DNA of 64,000 nucleotides, taken from Stappia sp. WLB 29 (GTDB lineage Bacteria > Pseudomonadota > Alphaproteobacteria > Rhizobiales > Stappiaceae). How positions within the stretch are numbered: the first letter of the stretch is position 1; each line of letters opens with the position of its first letter. The notes under the pieces are model-generated. The model was not told where the DNA came from and ran no database searches. It saw only the letters and a program-made list of their open reading frames with translations. A program made the position numbers and the translations under genes. The stretch covers positions 447,856 through 511,855 of the forward strand of contig NZ_JALBGD010000004.1 in assembly GCF_023507705.1 (NCBI RefSeq). Direction: 5' to 3'. This document shows positions 25,036 through 33,535 of the stretch, piece after piece.

Positions 25036-25163
25036 TCGGATGCGTGTCCCGGGAGAGGGGCGTGCTGGGCGGGTTGCGGGACCGGGGGAGAGGATCCCGG
25101 GCCGTTGCCGCCAGTGTCGCCGCCCCTGGCCCGATGCGCAAGGGGGCGTCAAGCGCCGCGCCG

Positions 25164-26279
25164 TCAGGACGCGGCGCGGCGCTCCGGGAAGAGGCTCGCC
25201 AGACCTTGCGCGCTCGCCGCGCAGATGCCGCGCTCGGTGATCAGGCTCGTCACCAGCCGCGCCGGCGTCACGTCGAAGGCCGGGTTGGTCGCCTCCGTCG
25301 TCGGCGGCGTGATGGCGATGGTCTCGCTGCGCCCGTCTTCCGTCAGGCCGGTCAGATGCGTCACCTCGCGGCCCGAGCGCTCCTCGATGGGGATCTCGCG
25401 CAGGCCGTCGCGGACGGTCCAGTCGATGGTCGAGGAGGGCAGGGCGACATGGAACGGCACGCCGTTGTCGTGGGCCGCGAGCGCCTTCAGATAGGTGCCG
25501 ATCTTGTTGCACACATCGCCCGTCGCCGTGGTGCGGTCGGTGCCGACGATCACCATGTCGACCAGCCCGTGCTGCATCAGGTGGCCGCCGGCATTGTCGA
25601 CCACCAGCCGGTGCGACACCCCGTGCCGGCCCAGCTCCCAGGCGGTCAGCCCGGCGCCCTGGTTGCGCGGCCGCGTCTCGTCCACCCACACATGCACGGG
25701 GATACCGGCATCGTGCGCCTGGTAGATCGGCGAGGTCGCCGTGCCCCAGTCGACGGTCGCCAGCCACCCGGCATTGCAATGGGTCAGGATGTTGACCGGC
25801 TCGCCCCCACCCTTGCCCTGGGCCTTGCGCTCGGCGATCTCGCGGATCAGGGACAGCCCGTGCCGGCCGATGGCGTGGTTGACGGCGACATCCTCGTCGC
25901 AGATCTCGCTAGCCTTCGCCCAGGCCGCGGCGGCGCGCTGGCTCTCGGGCAGCGGCGCCACCCGTGCGGTCACCGCATCCAGCGCCCAGCGCAGGTTGAT
26001 CGCCGTCGGCCGGGTCGCGGCCAGCATGGCGGCAGCCTGCGCCAGGCCCGCATCGGACGGGTCGCGCGCCAGCGCCATCGCCAGCCCATAGGCGGCGGTG
26101 GCGCCGATCAGCGGCGCGCCGCGCACCCACATGTCGCGGATCGCCGTCGCGGCGGCTTCCGGCGTTGCCAGTTCTGTAGTGACGAAATCGTGCGGCAGCC
26201 GCGTCTGGTCGATGATGTGCACCGACCGGCCATGCTCTGCCGGCCAGATGGAGCGGTGGGCAACGCCGTCGATCTTCAT
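25164..26279 (-). CDS. mtnA: S-methyl-5-thioribose-1-phosphate isomerase
   Basis: A 371-residue member of the eIF2B-like sugar isomerase family. MtnA converts methylthioribose-1-phosphate to methylthioribulose-1-phosphate in methionine salvage. Conserved blocks are [16 protein letters not shown] near residue 50, [12 protein letters not shown] (catalytic Cys near residue 167), [12 protein letters not shown], and [19 protein letters not shown] with the catalytic Asp near 248. No other salvage genes (mtnK, mtnN, mtnP) adjoin it, which occurs in alphaproteobacteria that use the methylthio-alkane or isoprenoid shunts. The start at 26279 gives the normal family length. Confidence 0.93.
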   Translation of the reverse strand: MKIDGVAHRSIWPAEHGRSVHIIDQTRLPHDFVTTELATPEAAATAIRDMWVRGAPLIGATAAYGLAMALARDPSDAGLAQAAAMLAATRPTAINLRWALDAVTARVAPLPESQRAAAAWAKASEICDEDVAVNHAIGRHGLSLIREIAERKAQGKGGGEPVNILTHCNAGWLATVDWGTATSPIYQAHDAGIPVHVWVDETRPRNQGAGLTAWELGRHGVSHRLVVDNAGGHLMQHGLVDMVIVGTDRTTATGDVCNKIGTYLKALAAHDNGVPFHVALPSSTIDWTVRDGLREIPIEERSGREVTHLTGLTEDGRSETIAITPPTTEATNPAFDVTPARLVTSLITERGICAASAQGLASLFPERRAAS

Positions 26280-26419
26280 GACATCTCCGTATCGATGGGC
26301 CGGGGCCGGGCCAGGTTGGCAAGGCCAGGCAAGGGCCGCGGGCCGTCTTTCTTGGGGGAGCTAAAGCATCTTTTGCCCGGCTTTGCCACCCGCTGCGGGC
26401 CAGCGGCGCGTCGAGGAGG

Positions 26420-26458
26420 AAAAACGAAACGGGGCAGGCCCCGTGCGGCGCCTGCCCC
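26420..26458 (-). terminator. Intrinsic terminator of the heme-oxygenase operon
   Basis: Reading on the minus strand, a perfect nine-base-pair stem (GGGGCAGGC at 26431-26439 with GCCTGCCCC at 26450-26458) is followed after six bases by a run of five T (plus-strand A at 26420-26424). It lies 36 bases beyond the stop of the IsdG-like gene. Confidence 0.75.
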
Positions 26459-26493
26459 TGAAACGTGCCCCTGTGGGCCGGTCGACGGTCGGT

Positions 26494-26808
26494 TCACGCC
26501 TTTTCGGCGAGCACCGTCTCGAAGCCCTCGAATTCCGGATGACCGAGATAGAGCGGCTTGTTGTCGCCCGCGCCCTTGTGGGCATCGCGGAAGGCCTGGC
26601 TCTTGGTCCAGGCGAGGAAGGCGTCCTTGTCCCGCCAGATCGTGTGCGAGGCGTAGAGCGTGTGGTCCTCGCGGTCCGGCCCTTTCAGCAGGTGGAACTC
26701 GACGAAGCCGTCCATCGTGCCCAGATGCCGGTCGCGATTGCGCCACACCTCCTCGAAGGCCTCCTCGTTGCCGGACTTCACGCGAAAGCGGTTCATGGCA
26801 ATGTACAT
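26494..26808 (-). CDS. IsdG/HmuQ-type heme-degrading monooxygenase
   Basis: A 104-residue ferredoxin-like antibiotic-biosynthesis-monooxygenase (ABM) domain. The heme-degradation triad of IsdG is present at nearly identical positions: Asn6 (YIAMNRF), Trp67 (FLAWTKS) and His77 (RDAHKG), compared with Asn7, Trp67, His77 in the staphylococcal enzyme. This supports true heme cleavage with iron release in the cytosol rather than a generic ABM function. It shares one base with the stop of the DUF2325 gene (TGATG) and so is translated in a coupled way. The operon diverges from hemP, and the region between carries iron-type operators, so induction by low iron is expected. Confidence 0.9.
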   Translation of the reverse strand: MYIAMNRFRVKSGNEEAFEEVWRNRDRHLGTMDGFVEFHLLKGPDREDHTLYASHTIWRDKDAFLAWTKSQAFRDAHKGAGDNKPLYLGHPEFEGFETVLAEKA

Positions 26809-28106
26809 CAGGCAGTCTCTCCCTCTTCTGACACCGGCCCCTGCAGGGCAAACTGTGCCGCCGACCGCTCGCCGACAAGGTCCTGTAGGGCCTTGCGGAA
26901 CGCGGTCTGGCCTGTGCTACGCAGCGGCACGAAAGGCTTGTTGAGCTTCTGGCAGATCTTCTTGGCCCGCAGACAGGCGTCGTGGCTGACGCAATTGACC
27001 GGGCAGAAGACGCAGTCGACGGACGGCAGCAGGTGGTCGAGGCGCTGCGGCGCGTCCTCCACCCCGCCGTCGTGATGGACGAATGTGGTGTTGAAGGCCT
27101 CGGCAATGCCGCGCAGCCGGTCGCGGTGGCCGTGCATGCCGCCGACATAGAGGATCGCCTTCGGCCGGGCCGCCGCCTCGGCCGGCATGCGGATCGCCTG
27201 CTGGGCGCCCTGTTGTGCAGCCGGTTGCGCGCCCTGCCGGGGCATCTGCTGCGGTGCGGGGCGCCGCGTCTCCTCGCCGATCTCGCGCAGCCGCGCTTCC
27301 GCCTGTCGCGCCCGCACCCGTGCCGATTGCAGGGCCCGTCCGGCCTTGTCGAGCCGGCGGCGCAGGGAGGCCGCATCCGGTGCCGCCTCGGCCGTCTCCG
27401 GCGCGCGCGCCTCGTCCGCCGCCCGTCCGGCCTTGAGCCTGGCCAGCGTCGCGCGCAGCTCGATCAGCTCGCGGTCGCGCTGGGCCAGCGCCTCGCGCAG
27501 GCCCGTCTCCACGCGCCGCGCCCGGTCCTCGGCCTCCTGCAGCTGGTCGCGCAGAGTCGCCGCCTCCTCGTTCTTCTGGCGGAACGAGGCGCCGGCCAGG
27601 TGCGACCACATGTGCACCTCGCCGAAGATGCGCGCGCGCAAGGGACCCGGCACGTGCTGGTGCGTCATGAAGGCCCAGTAGGCCGGCCCGACCTGGCCCC
27701 GGTCGCACATGTCGCGCCACAGGGCTTCCAGCTCGGCCGCCCTGCGCGCCCGCCCGACCCGGCGCAGCGCGCCCTCGAAGCGGCCGTCGAGCAGTTTCTG
27801 GAAGGCGCGGGAAAAGGCGCAGTCGGTGGTCGACAGGCGCACGAAATGGCCGTGCACGTCGTAGTCGGGCGTGTCGGGGGAAACCTCGATGCCCACCTTG
27901 CGGGCGGTGCGGCGCAGGTCGGCGACGCTGGCGCAGGTGCCGACGATGGAACAGTGGACGCTGTCGGCCTGCTCCCACAGCGCGATGCGCCTGCGTGCGG
28001 CCGGGCCGTCGCTGCCGATCTCCTCGCAGGCGAGCGGCGCGCGTCCCGAATGCGCGGCGACCGCATCCTCGATCGCCTTTCGCAGCTTGTCATCCCTGGC
28101 GCACAT
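26808..28106 (-). CDS. DUF2325 domain protein with central coiled coil
   Basis: A 432-residue protein with three parts. Residues 1-180 form a helical domain containing several cysteines and histidines (HCSIVGTCASVADL, DYDVHGHFVRL, YWAFMTHQHVPG, EVHMWSHLAGAS). Residues about 180-300 are a long charged coiled coil rich in Arg, Glu and Ala, followed by a Gln/Pro linker. Residues 325-415 are the DUF2325 domain with ILYVGGMHGHRDRLRGIAEAF and CVFCPVNCVSHDACLRAKKIC. The cysteine-rich first and last domains could bind metal or heme. Coupling to an IsdG-like oxygenase and divergence from hemP place it in heme or iron metabolism, but no biochemical role is known to me. Confidence 0.85.
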   Translation of the reverse strand: MCARDDKLRKAIEDAVAAHSGRAPLACEEIGSDGPAARRRIALWEQADSVHCSIVGTCASVADLRRTARKVGIEVSPDTPDYDVHGHFVRLSTTDCAFSRAFQKLLDGRFEGALRRVGRARRAAELEALWRDMCDRGQVGPAYWAFMTHQHVPGPLRARIFGEVHMWSHLAGASFRQKNEEAATLRDQLQEAEDRARRVETGLREALAQRDRELIELRATLARLKAGRAADEARAPETAEAAPDAASLRRRLDKAGRALQSARVRARQAEARLREIGEETRRPAPQQMPRQGAQPAAQQGAQQAIRMPAEAAARPKAILYVGGMHGHRDRLRGIAEAFNTTFVHHDGGVEDAPQRLDHLLPSVDCVFCPVNCVSHDACLRAKKICQKLNKPFVPLRSTGQTAFRKALQDLVGERSAAQFALQGPVSEEGETA

Positions 28107-28282
28107 GGAGCCGTGCCCCTCCCGAAACAGGTTGAAAACGCTTGGTCACGATTCGGCTGGCCAAGAGCGTGGCTTGCTGGCCGTCGAGGGAGTGGACGGG
28201 GTGCTGGCTGGCGCTTGGATCTCCGTCTGCCGTCTCCGGGCACAGCGAGAGGCGAAACGGACATTGCCTTTCCTATAAAACA

Positions 28283-28297
28283 TGAGTATTTCAGTCA
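28283..28297 (+). promoter_or_regulatory. RirA-type IRO box (TGA-N9-TCA)
   Basis: TGA-GTATTTCAG-TCA matches the TGA-N9-TCA form of the iron-responsive operator bound by RirA in rhizobia. It overlaps the candidate -35 of the minus-strand operon. The motif is short, so support comes from its location between heme genes. Confidence 0.55.
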
Positions 28298-28324
28298 AGA
28301 ATATTCTTGCGAACGGTTCGCAAG
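28296..28324. repeat. Two overlapping perfect palindromes in the hemP promoter region
   Basis: CAAGAATATTCTTG (28296-28309) is a perfect 14-base palindrome. It shares its last four bases with a perfect 9-1-9 palindrome, CTTGCGAAC-G-GTTCGCAAG (28306-28324). The 19-base length with a central base is the layout of Fur-family operators, but the sequence does not match a Fur, Zur or Mur box that I know. Confidence 0.7.
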
Positions 28325-28341
28325 TTTAGAGCTATTCCAAA
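28325..28341 (+). promoter_or_regulatory. Irr-type ICE box
   Basis: TTTAGAGCTATTCCAAA differs at two positions from the Irr-binding consensus TTTAGAA-N3-TTCTAAA of rhizobial iron control elements. It lies 72 bases upstream of the hemP start, directly after the 19-base palindrome, where it would cover the hemP promoter. Confidence 0.7.
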
Positions 28342-28413
28342 CCACGGACGGAGGAACCGGAGTTTCCGGCCGTTTTCGTCCAGGGCCCAAGCGATCGAAG
28401 GAGCAAGTCGATC

Positions 28414-28641
28414 ATGTCCCAGTCCGCGAACCCTGCCTCTCAGGCCCAGGCCGGCTACCGCCGGCCACGTACCCAGCAGCGCACCCTGACCCTGCCGAAA
28501 ACGGCGAAGATCTCGCAGGAACCGCTGGAACTGGACAGTTCGGCCCTGTTCCAGGGCGCCCGCGAGGTCCATATCCGCCACAAGGACATGGTCTACCGGC
28601 TGTCGATCACCCGGTTCGAAAAGCTGCTCCTGACCAAATAG
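28414..28641 (+). CDS. hemP: Hemin uptake protein HemP
   Basis: A 75-residue protein whose C-terminal half is the HemP signature: LDSSALFQGAREVHIRHKDM followed by VYRLSITRFEKLLLTK, ending at the family's usual LTK. The N-terminal 35 residues are a basic, Gln/Pro-rich tail. HemP is associated with heme uptake operons and in Burkholderia and Bradyrhizobium-type systems is needed for expression or activity of heme uptake. The ATG at 28414 has AAGGAG ten bases upstream. No hmuRSTUV genes follow; a hairpin ends the transcript right after the stop. ICE and IRO-type operators upstream indicate iron control. Confidence 0.92.
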   Translation: MSQSANPASQAQAGYRRPRTQQRTLTLPKTAKISQEPLELDSSALFQGAREVHIRHKDMVYRLSITRFEKLLLTK

Positions 28642-28648
28642 GTCCGCA

Positions 28649-28666
28649 GGCGGGGCTTACCCCGCC
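28649..28666 (+). terminator. Hairpin after hemP
   Basis: GGCGGGG-CTTA-CCCCGCC forms a seven-base-pair GC stem with a four-base loop, eight bases after the hemP stop. It is followed by CTTCGTCT, a weak T-containing tail. Confidence 0.6.
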
Positions 28667-29146
28667 CTTCGTCTCCTGCCGCGAGCCTCCCCCGCGAGAG
28701 CTGCAAGGCTGCTGGAGCCGGCGCCGGAAGCGTGCCTCGGCGCGCTTCCGGTGCTTGCCTTCCGCCCGCCGATCTGCGAAGGAAAGAGCCTTCGAACGGC
28801 AACCCGGCAGGACCAGACGTGGCTCTCGGTTTCACTCCGGCCGTCCTTGACGCGGCATCGACGTTCCGGCCCTCATCGGCCGGCCGCGCCTTGATGCCGG
28901 GCGGACGTCGTCCTGCCCCGCGCTCGCGCCTCCTGCAGCCCCGCCCGATGCATCAGGGCCCGGCCTGCGGTCGATTTAGGCAGTTGCCGTACTGAGCCTT
29001 GCGGGCTTTCTTCCGCGCCCGGCCATTCTGCCGGTCTTCGCCCTGCCGCTGGAAAGCGGCGGAAAGTCTGGTAAAAGACCCGCCGAACTCCCTTCTCACG
29101 TGCCGCGCCGGCATGCCGGCCGCGCGCTGCCAGTCACGACGGTGCC
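28667..29146. other. Intergenic region upstream of pheS
   Basis: About 480 bases without a convincing gene. Near its end GCCGCT-GGAA-AGCGGC (29045-29060) forms a compact hairpin, followed by GTCT...AGAC; these could belong to the pheS leader. I see no T-box, leader peptide rich in Phe, or tRNA. Small open frames here lack ribosome-binding sites and typical codon use. Confidence 0.5.
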
Positions 29147-30229
29147 ATGTCCGAATTGCAATCCCTTGAAACTGCGATCCTCGCCGCCATCGCCGCCGCG
29201 TCGAACGAGGCCGAGCTGGAAGAGGTGCGCATCGCCGCCCTCGGCAAGAAAGGGTCCGTGTCCGAGAAGCTGAAGACCCTGGGCTCCCTGTCGCCGGACG
29301 AGCGGCGCGAGATGGGCCCGGCGATCAACGGCCTCAAGACCCGGGTCGCCGATGCGCTCGCCGCCCGCCGCGAGTTGCTGCAGGACGCGGCCCTCGACGC
29401 GCGGCTGGAGACCGAGCGCGTCGACGTCACCCTGCCGCTGCGTCCCGCTCCCGCCGAGACCGGGCGCATCCACCCGGTCAGCCAGGTGATCGACGAGCTC
29501 ACTGCGATCTTCGCCGACATGGGCTTTTCCATCGCCGAAGGTCCGGACATCGAGACCGACCACCTCAACTTCACCCAGTTGAACTTCCCGCCCGACCATC
29601 CGGCGCGCGAGATGCACGACACGTTCTTCCTGCCCGAAAAGGCGGACGGCGAGCGCATGCTGCTGCGCACCCACACCTCGCCGGTGCAGATCCGCACCAT
29701 GATGTCGCAAGAACCGCCGATCCGGGTGATCATCCCGGGCCGCACCTATCGCTGCGACAGCGACCAGACCCACACGCCGATGTTCCACCAGGTCGAGGGC
29801 CTGGTCATCGACAAGGAGAGCCATATCGGCCACCTGAAATGGGTGTTGGAGGAGTTCTGCAAGGCCTTCTTCGAGGTCGACGAGGTGCGCATGCGCTTCC
29901 GTCCCTCCTACTTTCCCTTCACCGAGCCGTCGATGGAGGTCGACATCGGCTGCGACCGCTCGGGCAACGAGGTGAAGATCGGCGAGGGCAACGACTGGCT
30001 GGAAATCCTCGGCTGCGGCATGGTCCATCCCAATGTCATCCGCAATTGCGGCCTCGACCCGGACGTCTACCAGGGCTTCGCCTGGGGCATGGGCATCGAC
30101 CGCATCGCCATGCTGAAATACGGCATGCCGGACCTGCGCGCCTTCTTCGACGCGGATGTCCGCTGGATCGAGCATTACGGCTTCCGCCCGCTCGACCTGC
30201 CGACCCTGTTCGGAGGCCTGTCGCGATGA
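29147..30229 (+). CDS. pheS: Phenylalanyl-tRNA synthetase alpha subunit
   Basis: A 360-residue class II synthetase subunit that forms the catalytic half of the alpha2-beta2 enzyme charging tRNA-Phe. The N-terminal coiled coil (residues 1-85) precedes the catalytic core: motif 1 region near [17 protein letters not shown], motif 2 in [25 protein letters not shown], and motif 3 in [41 protein letters not shown] shows the conserved HTSPVQ. The stop overlaps the next gene by four bases (ATGA), so a membrane protein is inserted and coupled between pheS and pheT. rplT, its usual upstream neighbour, is about 14 kb away on the other strand. Confidence 0.97.
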   Translation: MSELQSLETAILAAIAAASNEAELEEVRIAALGKKGSVSEKLKTLGSLSPDERREMGPAINGLKTRVADALAARRELLQDAALDARLETERVDVTLPLRPAPAETGRIHPVSQVIDELTAIFADMGFSIAEGPDIETDHLNFTQLNFPPDHPAREMHDTFFLPEKADGERMLLRTHTSPVQIRTMMSQEPPIRVIIPGRTYRCDSDQTHTPMFHQVEGLVIDKESHIGHLKWVLEEFCKAFFEVDEVRMRFRPSYFPFTEPSMEVDIGCDRSGNEVKIGEGNDWLEILGCGMVHPNVIRNCGLDPDVYQGFAWGMGIDRIAMLKYGMPDLRAFFDADVRWIEHYGFRPLDLPTLFGGLSR

Positions 30230-30903
30230 TCGCCCGTTCGTTTCTCTCCGCCCGCCTGCGCGCGGCGCTTCTGCCGCTGCTGGCGCTCGCCGTCCTGGTC
30301 CAGGGGCTTCTCGCCCCCGTGCCTGCCGGCGCCCAGCCGGCGCAGCCGACCTCCTTCGTCGAGGCCTGCGCCGACAAGTCGCAAGAGCGCGGCCGGCTGC
30401 GCTATTGCGATGCCTATTTCCGCGAGGGGCTCGGCCCCCAGGCCGATACGGTGCTCTATCTGCGCGACCGCATCACCACCCTGCGCGCCAGCCAGGAAGT
30501 GAATGCGGAGAGCAATTACGAGAGCTTCCTCACAGCCGTTGCCATCGTCGCCTTCCTGTCGATCGCGACCATGGTTCTGGTCACCTCCGAGCGCCGCATC
30601 TCCGGCATCGCCAAGTGGTCGTCGGTCGCCTCGGCCGCCGCCGTGCTGGTGATGGTGGCGATCCTGACCCTCGGCTGGCTCGACAAGTACCGGGCCGAGG
30701 ATGCGGCCATGCTCGAACTCGGCCTCTTGCGCGACCAGGTGGAGGTCGAGGCGTCCCACGCCATCGCCTCGGGCCGCAGGCTGGACGAGGCGACGATCCG
30801 CCGCTGGACCGACCGCCTGCACGAGATCGGCATCCGCTTCGCCAACAATTACGGCGCCGCATCCATCGTCCCGGACCTCGACCGCTTCACGCCGCAGAAC
30901 TGA
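30226..30903 (+). CDS. Membrane protein of unknown function, coupled to pheS
   Basis: A 225-residue protein. Residues 1-36 look like a signal peptide ([23 protein letters not shown]...AGA). Two Cys follow in an extracytoplasmic stretch ([14 protein letters not shown]), possibly a disulfide. Two transmembrane helices at about 103-122 and 130-150 frame a short basic loop ([12 protein letters not shown]), and a helical soluble tail follows. Its ATG overlaps the pheS stop by four bases, indicating translational coupling with the synthetase, and pheT begins 69 bases after its stop. I do not recognise a family, and a link to translation is only positional. Confidence 0.75.
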   Translation: MIARSFLSARLRAALLPLLALAVLVQGLLAPVPAGAQPAQPTSFVEACADKSQERGRLRYCDAYFREGLGPQADTVLYLRDRITTLRASQEVNAESNYESFLTAVAIVAFLSIATMVLVTSERRISGIAKWSSVASAAAVLVMVAILTLGWLDKYRAEDAAMLELGLLRDQVEVEASHAIASGRRLDEATIRRWTDRLHEIGIRFANNYGAASIVPDLDRFTPQN

Positions 30904-30972
30904 CGCAGCCGCACCGGCGCGCGGAGCCCCGCCGCGCCGGTCCCGTCACGACACCTGAAGAGACCCAAGCTC

Positions 30973-33393
30973 ATGAAGTTCACCCTGTCCTGGCTGAAGG
31001 AACATCTGGAGACCGACGCCACCCTCGACGAAATCGTCGAGGCGCTGACCCGCGTCGGCCTGGAGGTCGAGGATGTCGCCAACCCGGCCGACCGCCTCAA
31101 GCCCTTCACCATCGCCAAGGTGCTGGAGGCCCGCCAGCACCCCAATGCCGACCGCCTGCGCGTCCTCACCGTCGATGCCGGCGACGGCAAGGCGCCGCTG
31201 CAGATCGTCTGCGGCGCGCCCAATGCCCGCACCGGCCTTGTCGGCGTGCTCGCCCGTCCGGGCGATTATGTGCCCGGCATCGACGTCACCCTGTCGGTCG
31301 GCAAGATCCGCGATGTCGAAAGCTTCGGCATGATGTGCTCGGAGCGCGAGCTGGAACTGTCCGAGGCCCATGACGGCATCATCGACCTTCCCGACGACGC
31401 CCCGGTCGGCACCTCCTACGCCGCCTATGTCGGGCTCGACGATCCGGTCATCGAGATCGGCCTGACGCCGAATCGCCCCGATTGCACCGGCGTTTCCGGC
31501 ATCGCCCGCGATCTTGCCGCCGTCGGCCTCGGCAAGCTGAAGGAAAACCGCCCGGCCCAGGTTCCGGGCGAGGGCCCTTGCCCGGTCGACGTGCGGCTGG
31601 AGTTCGGCGACACGCCCTCGCTCTGCCCGGCCTTCGCCCTGCGCCTGGTGCGCGGCGTCAAGAACGGCCCCTCGCCGGAATGGATGCAGAAGCGTCTGCG
31701 CGCCATCGGCCTGCGCCCGATCAACGCGCTGGTCGACATCACCAACTACATCACCTTCGATCGGGGCCGCCCGCTGCACGTCTTCGATGCGGCCAAGGTC
31801 AAGGGAGACCTCGTCGTGCGGCGCGGCCGCGACGGCGAGGAACTGCTGGCGCTCGACGGGCGCACCTACAAGGTGGACGAGAGCATCTGCGTCATCGCCG
31901 ACGACAACGGCCTGGAATCGCTGGCCGGCATCATGGGCGGCGAGCTGTCCGGCTGCACCGACGAGACCACCGATGTCCTGATCGAATCGGCCCTGTGGGA
32001 CGAGACCAACATCGCCCGCACCGGCCGCCGGCTCGGCATCAACACCGACGCCCGCTACCGTTTCGAGCGCGGCGTCGATCCCGCCTTCTGCGTGCCGGGT
32101 CTCGAGCTTGCCACCCGCCTGGTCATGGACCTGTGCGGCGGCACGCCGAGCGAAGTGAAGCTCGCCGGCGAGGTGCCGGAGACCGGCCGCAGCATCGAGT
32201 TTCCTTACGCCGAGGTGAAGCGCCTCTCCGGCCTCAAGCTCTCCGATGCCGAGATCAAGGGCGTGCTCACCCGCCTCGGCTTCTGGGTCACCGGCACGGG
32301 AGACACCGTGCGCGTCGCCCCGCCGTCCTGGCGCCCGGACATCCACGGCAAGGCCGACCTCGTCGAGGAAGTGGTGCGCATCGTCGGCCTCGAGTCGGTC
32401 GCCTCGGCGCCGCTGCCGCGCGGGGCCACCGTCGCCCGCCAGATGCTCACCCCGGCGCAGGTCCGCCGCTCGCAGGCGCGCCGCGCGCTCGCCGTGCGCG
32501 GGATGAAGGAAGCGGTCACCTGGTCTTTCATCCCGCAGGACCAGGCCGAAGCCTTCGGCGGCGGCTCGCCCGTGCTGCGTCTCGCCAACCCGATTTCCGC
32601 CGACATGTCGGACATGCGCCCCAGCCTGGTGCCGGGTCTGGCCACGGCGGCGCAGCGCAATGCCGATCGCGGCTATCCGGACGTCGCCCTGTTCGAGGTC
32701 GGCCAGGTCTTCGCCGACGACACGCCGCAGGGCCAGTCGATGGTGGCCGCCGGCCTGCGCCGCGGCACCGCGGTGATGACCGGTGCCGACCGCCACTGGG
32801 CCGGCAATGCGCCGCAGGTCGGCGTGTTCGACGCCCGCGCCGATGCCGAGGCGGTCCTGGCCGCCATCGGCGCGCCGGTCGACAAGCTGATGGTTTTCTC
32901 CGAAAGTGCCCCCTGGCTGCATCCGGGCCGCTCCGGCGAACTGCGCCTCGGGCCGAAGACGGTGCTGGCCCGCTTCGGCGAGCTGCACCCGCGCATCGCG
33001 CGTAAGTTCGATCTCGACGGCCGTCTCGCCGTCTTCGAGGTCTATCTCGATGCGGTGCCGCTGCCCAAGGGCAAGTCCGGCCGCTCCAAGGGCGCCTTCG
33101 CCGCCTCCGACCTGATGCCGGTGCGCCGCGACTTCGCCTTCGTGGTCGAGGAGGCGGTCACCGCCGACCGGCTCCTCAAGGCCGCGCGCGGCGCCGAGAA
33201 GACATTGATCAGCGATGTCGTGCTGTTCGACGTCTATCGCGGTGCCGGCGTTGCCGAGGGGCACAAGTCGCTGGCCATCGACGTGACGCTGCAGCCGCGC
33301 GAGCGCACCCTCACCGAGGAGGAGATCGACGCGGTCGGCGCGAAGATCCGCGCCGCGGTGGAAAAGGCGACCGGCGGCACCCTGCGCGGCTGA
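30973..33393 (+). CDS. pheT: Phenylalanyl-tRNA synthetase beta subunit
   Basis: An 806-residue subunit of normal length. Domain order is clear: an N-terminal region, the EMAP-like tRNA-binding domain (residues about 40-150, [18 protein letters not shown]), B3/B4 editing domain (about 210-385, [23 protein letters not shown]), B5 (about 405-470), the catalytic-like core ([16 protein letters not shown] onwards) and the C-terminal FDX-ACB anticodon-binding domain (about 710-806, [11 protein letters not shown]). It edits misacylated Tyr and binds tRNA-Phe. The start is the conserved [12 protein letters not shown]. It follows the membrane-protein gene by 69 bases. Confidence 0.97.
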   Translation: MKFTLSWLKEHLETDATLDEIVEALTRVGLEVEDVANPADRLKPFTIAKVLEARQHPNADRLRVLTVDAGDGKAPLQIVCGAPNARTGLVGVLARPGDYVPGIDVTLSVGKIRDVESFGMMCSERELELSEAHDGIIDLPDDAPVGTSYAAYVGLDDPVIEIGLTPNRPDCTGVSGIARDLAAVGLGKLKENRPAQVPGEGPCPVDVRLEFGDTPSLCPAFALRLVRGVKNGPSPEWMQKRLRAIGLRPINALVDITNYITFDRGRPLHVFDAAKVKGDLVVRRGRDGEELLALDGRTYKVDESICVIADDNGLESLAGIMGGELSGCTDETTDVLIESALWDETNIARTGRRLGINTDARYRFERGVDPAFCVPGLELATRLVMDLCGGTPSEVKLAGEVPETGRSIEFPYAEVKRLSGLKLSDAEIKGVLTRLGFWVTGTGDTVRVAPPSWRPDIHGKADLVEEVVRIVGLESVASAPLPRGATVARQMLTPAQVRRSQARRALAVRGMKEAVTWSFIPQDQAEAFGGGSPVLRLANPISADMSDMRPSLVPGLATAAQRNADRGYPDVALFEVGQVFADDTPQGQSMVAAGLRRGTAVMTGADRHWAGNAPQVGVFDARADAEAVLAAIGAPVDKLMVFSESAPWLHPGRSGELRLGPKTVLARFGELHPRIARKFDLDGRLAVFEVYLDAVPLPKGKSGRSKGAFAASDLMPVRRDFAFVVEEAVTADRLLKAARGAEKTLISDVVLFDVYRGAGVAEGHKSLAIDVTLQPRERTLTEEEIDAVGAKIRAAVEKATGGTLRG

Positions 33394-33414
33394 CCGCCGC
33401 GATTGAATCCTGCA

Positions 33415-33437
33415 CCGCCGCCCGGACCGGGCGGCGG
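33415..33437 (+). terminator. GC-rich hairpin after pheT
   Basis: CCGCCGCCCGG-A-CCGGGCGGCGG is an 11-1-11 perfect inverted repeat 21 bases after the pheT stop. It lacks a T run. Confidence 0.5.
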
Positions 33438-33535
33438 CGAGCACGGGACTTGCGCGTTGCCCCCTTGGCGGCCATCCTTGCGGGCAAGGGGGCGACGCGC
33501 GGTGCTGTCTGCGCGCATCACGAAAGGGTCATGCG

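Larger units (their letters stand above)
28107..28413. promoter_or_regulatory. Divergent iron-type control region between DUF2325 operon and hemP
   Basis: A 307-base region with a sudden AT-rich centre (28270-28345). It holds, in order, a RirA-type IRO motif, a 14-base palindrome, a 19-base palindrome and an Irr-type ICE motif, each listed separately. A possible minus-strand promoter for the DUF2325 operon has TTGACT (complement of 28293-28298) as -35. The hemP leader from 28342 to 28397 contains no clear gene. Confidence 0.7.

Noticed and set aside
28732..28995. 87-codon open frame between hemP and pheS
   Set aside because: No ribosome-binding site and a Pro/Arg-rich translation without pattern.
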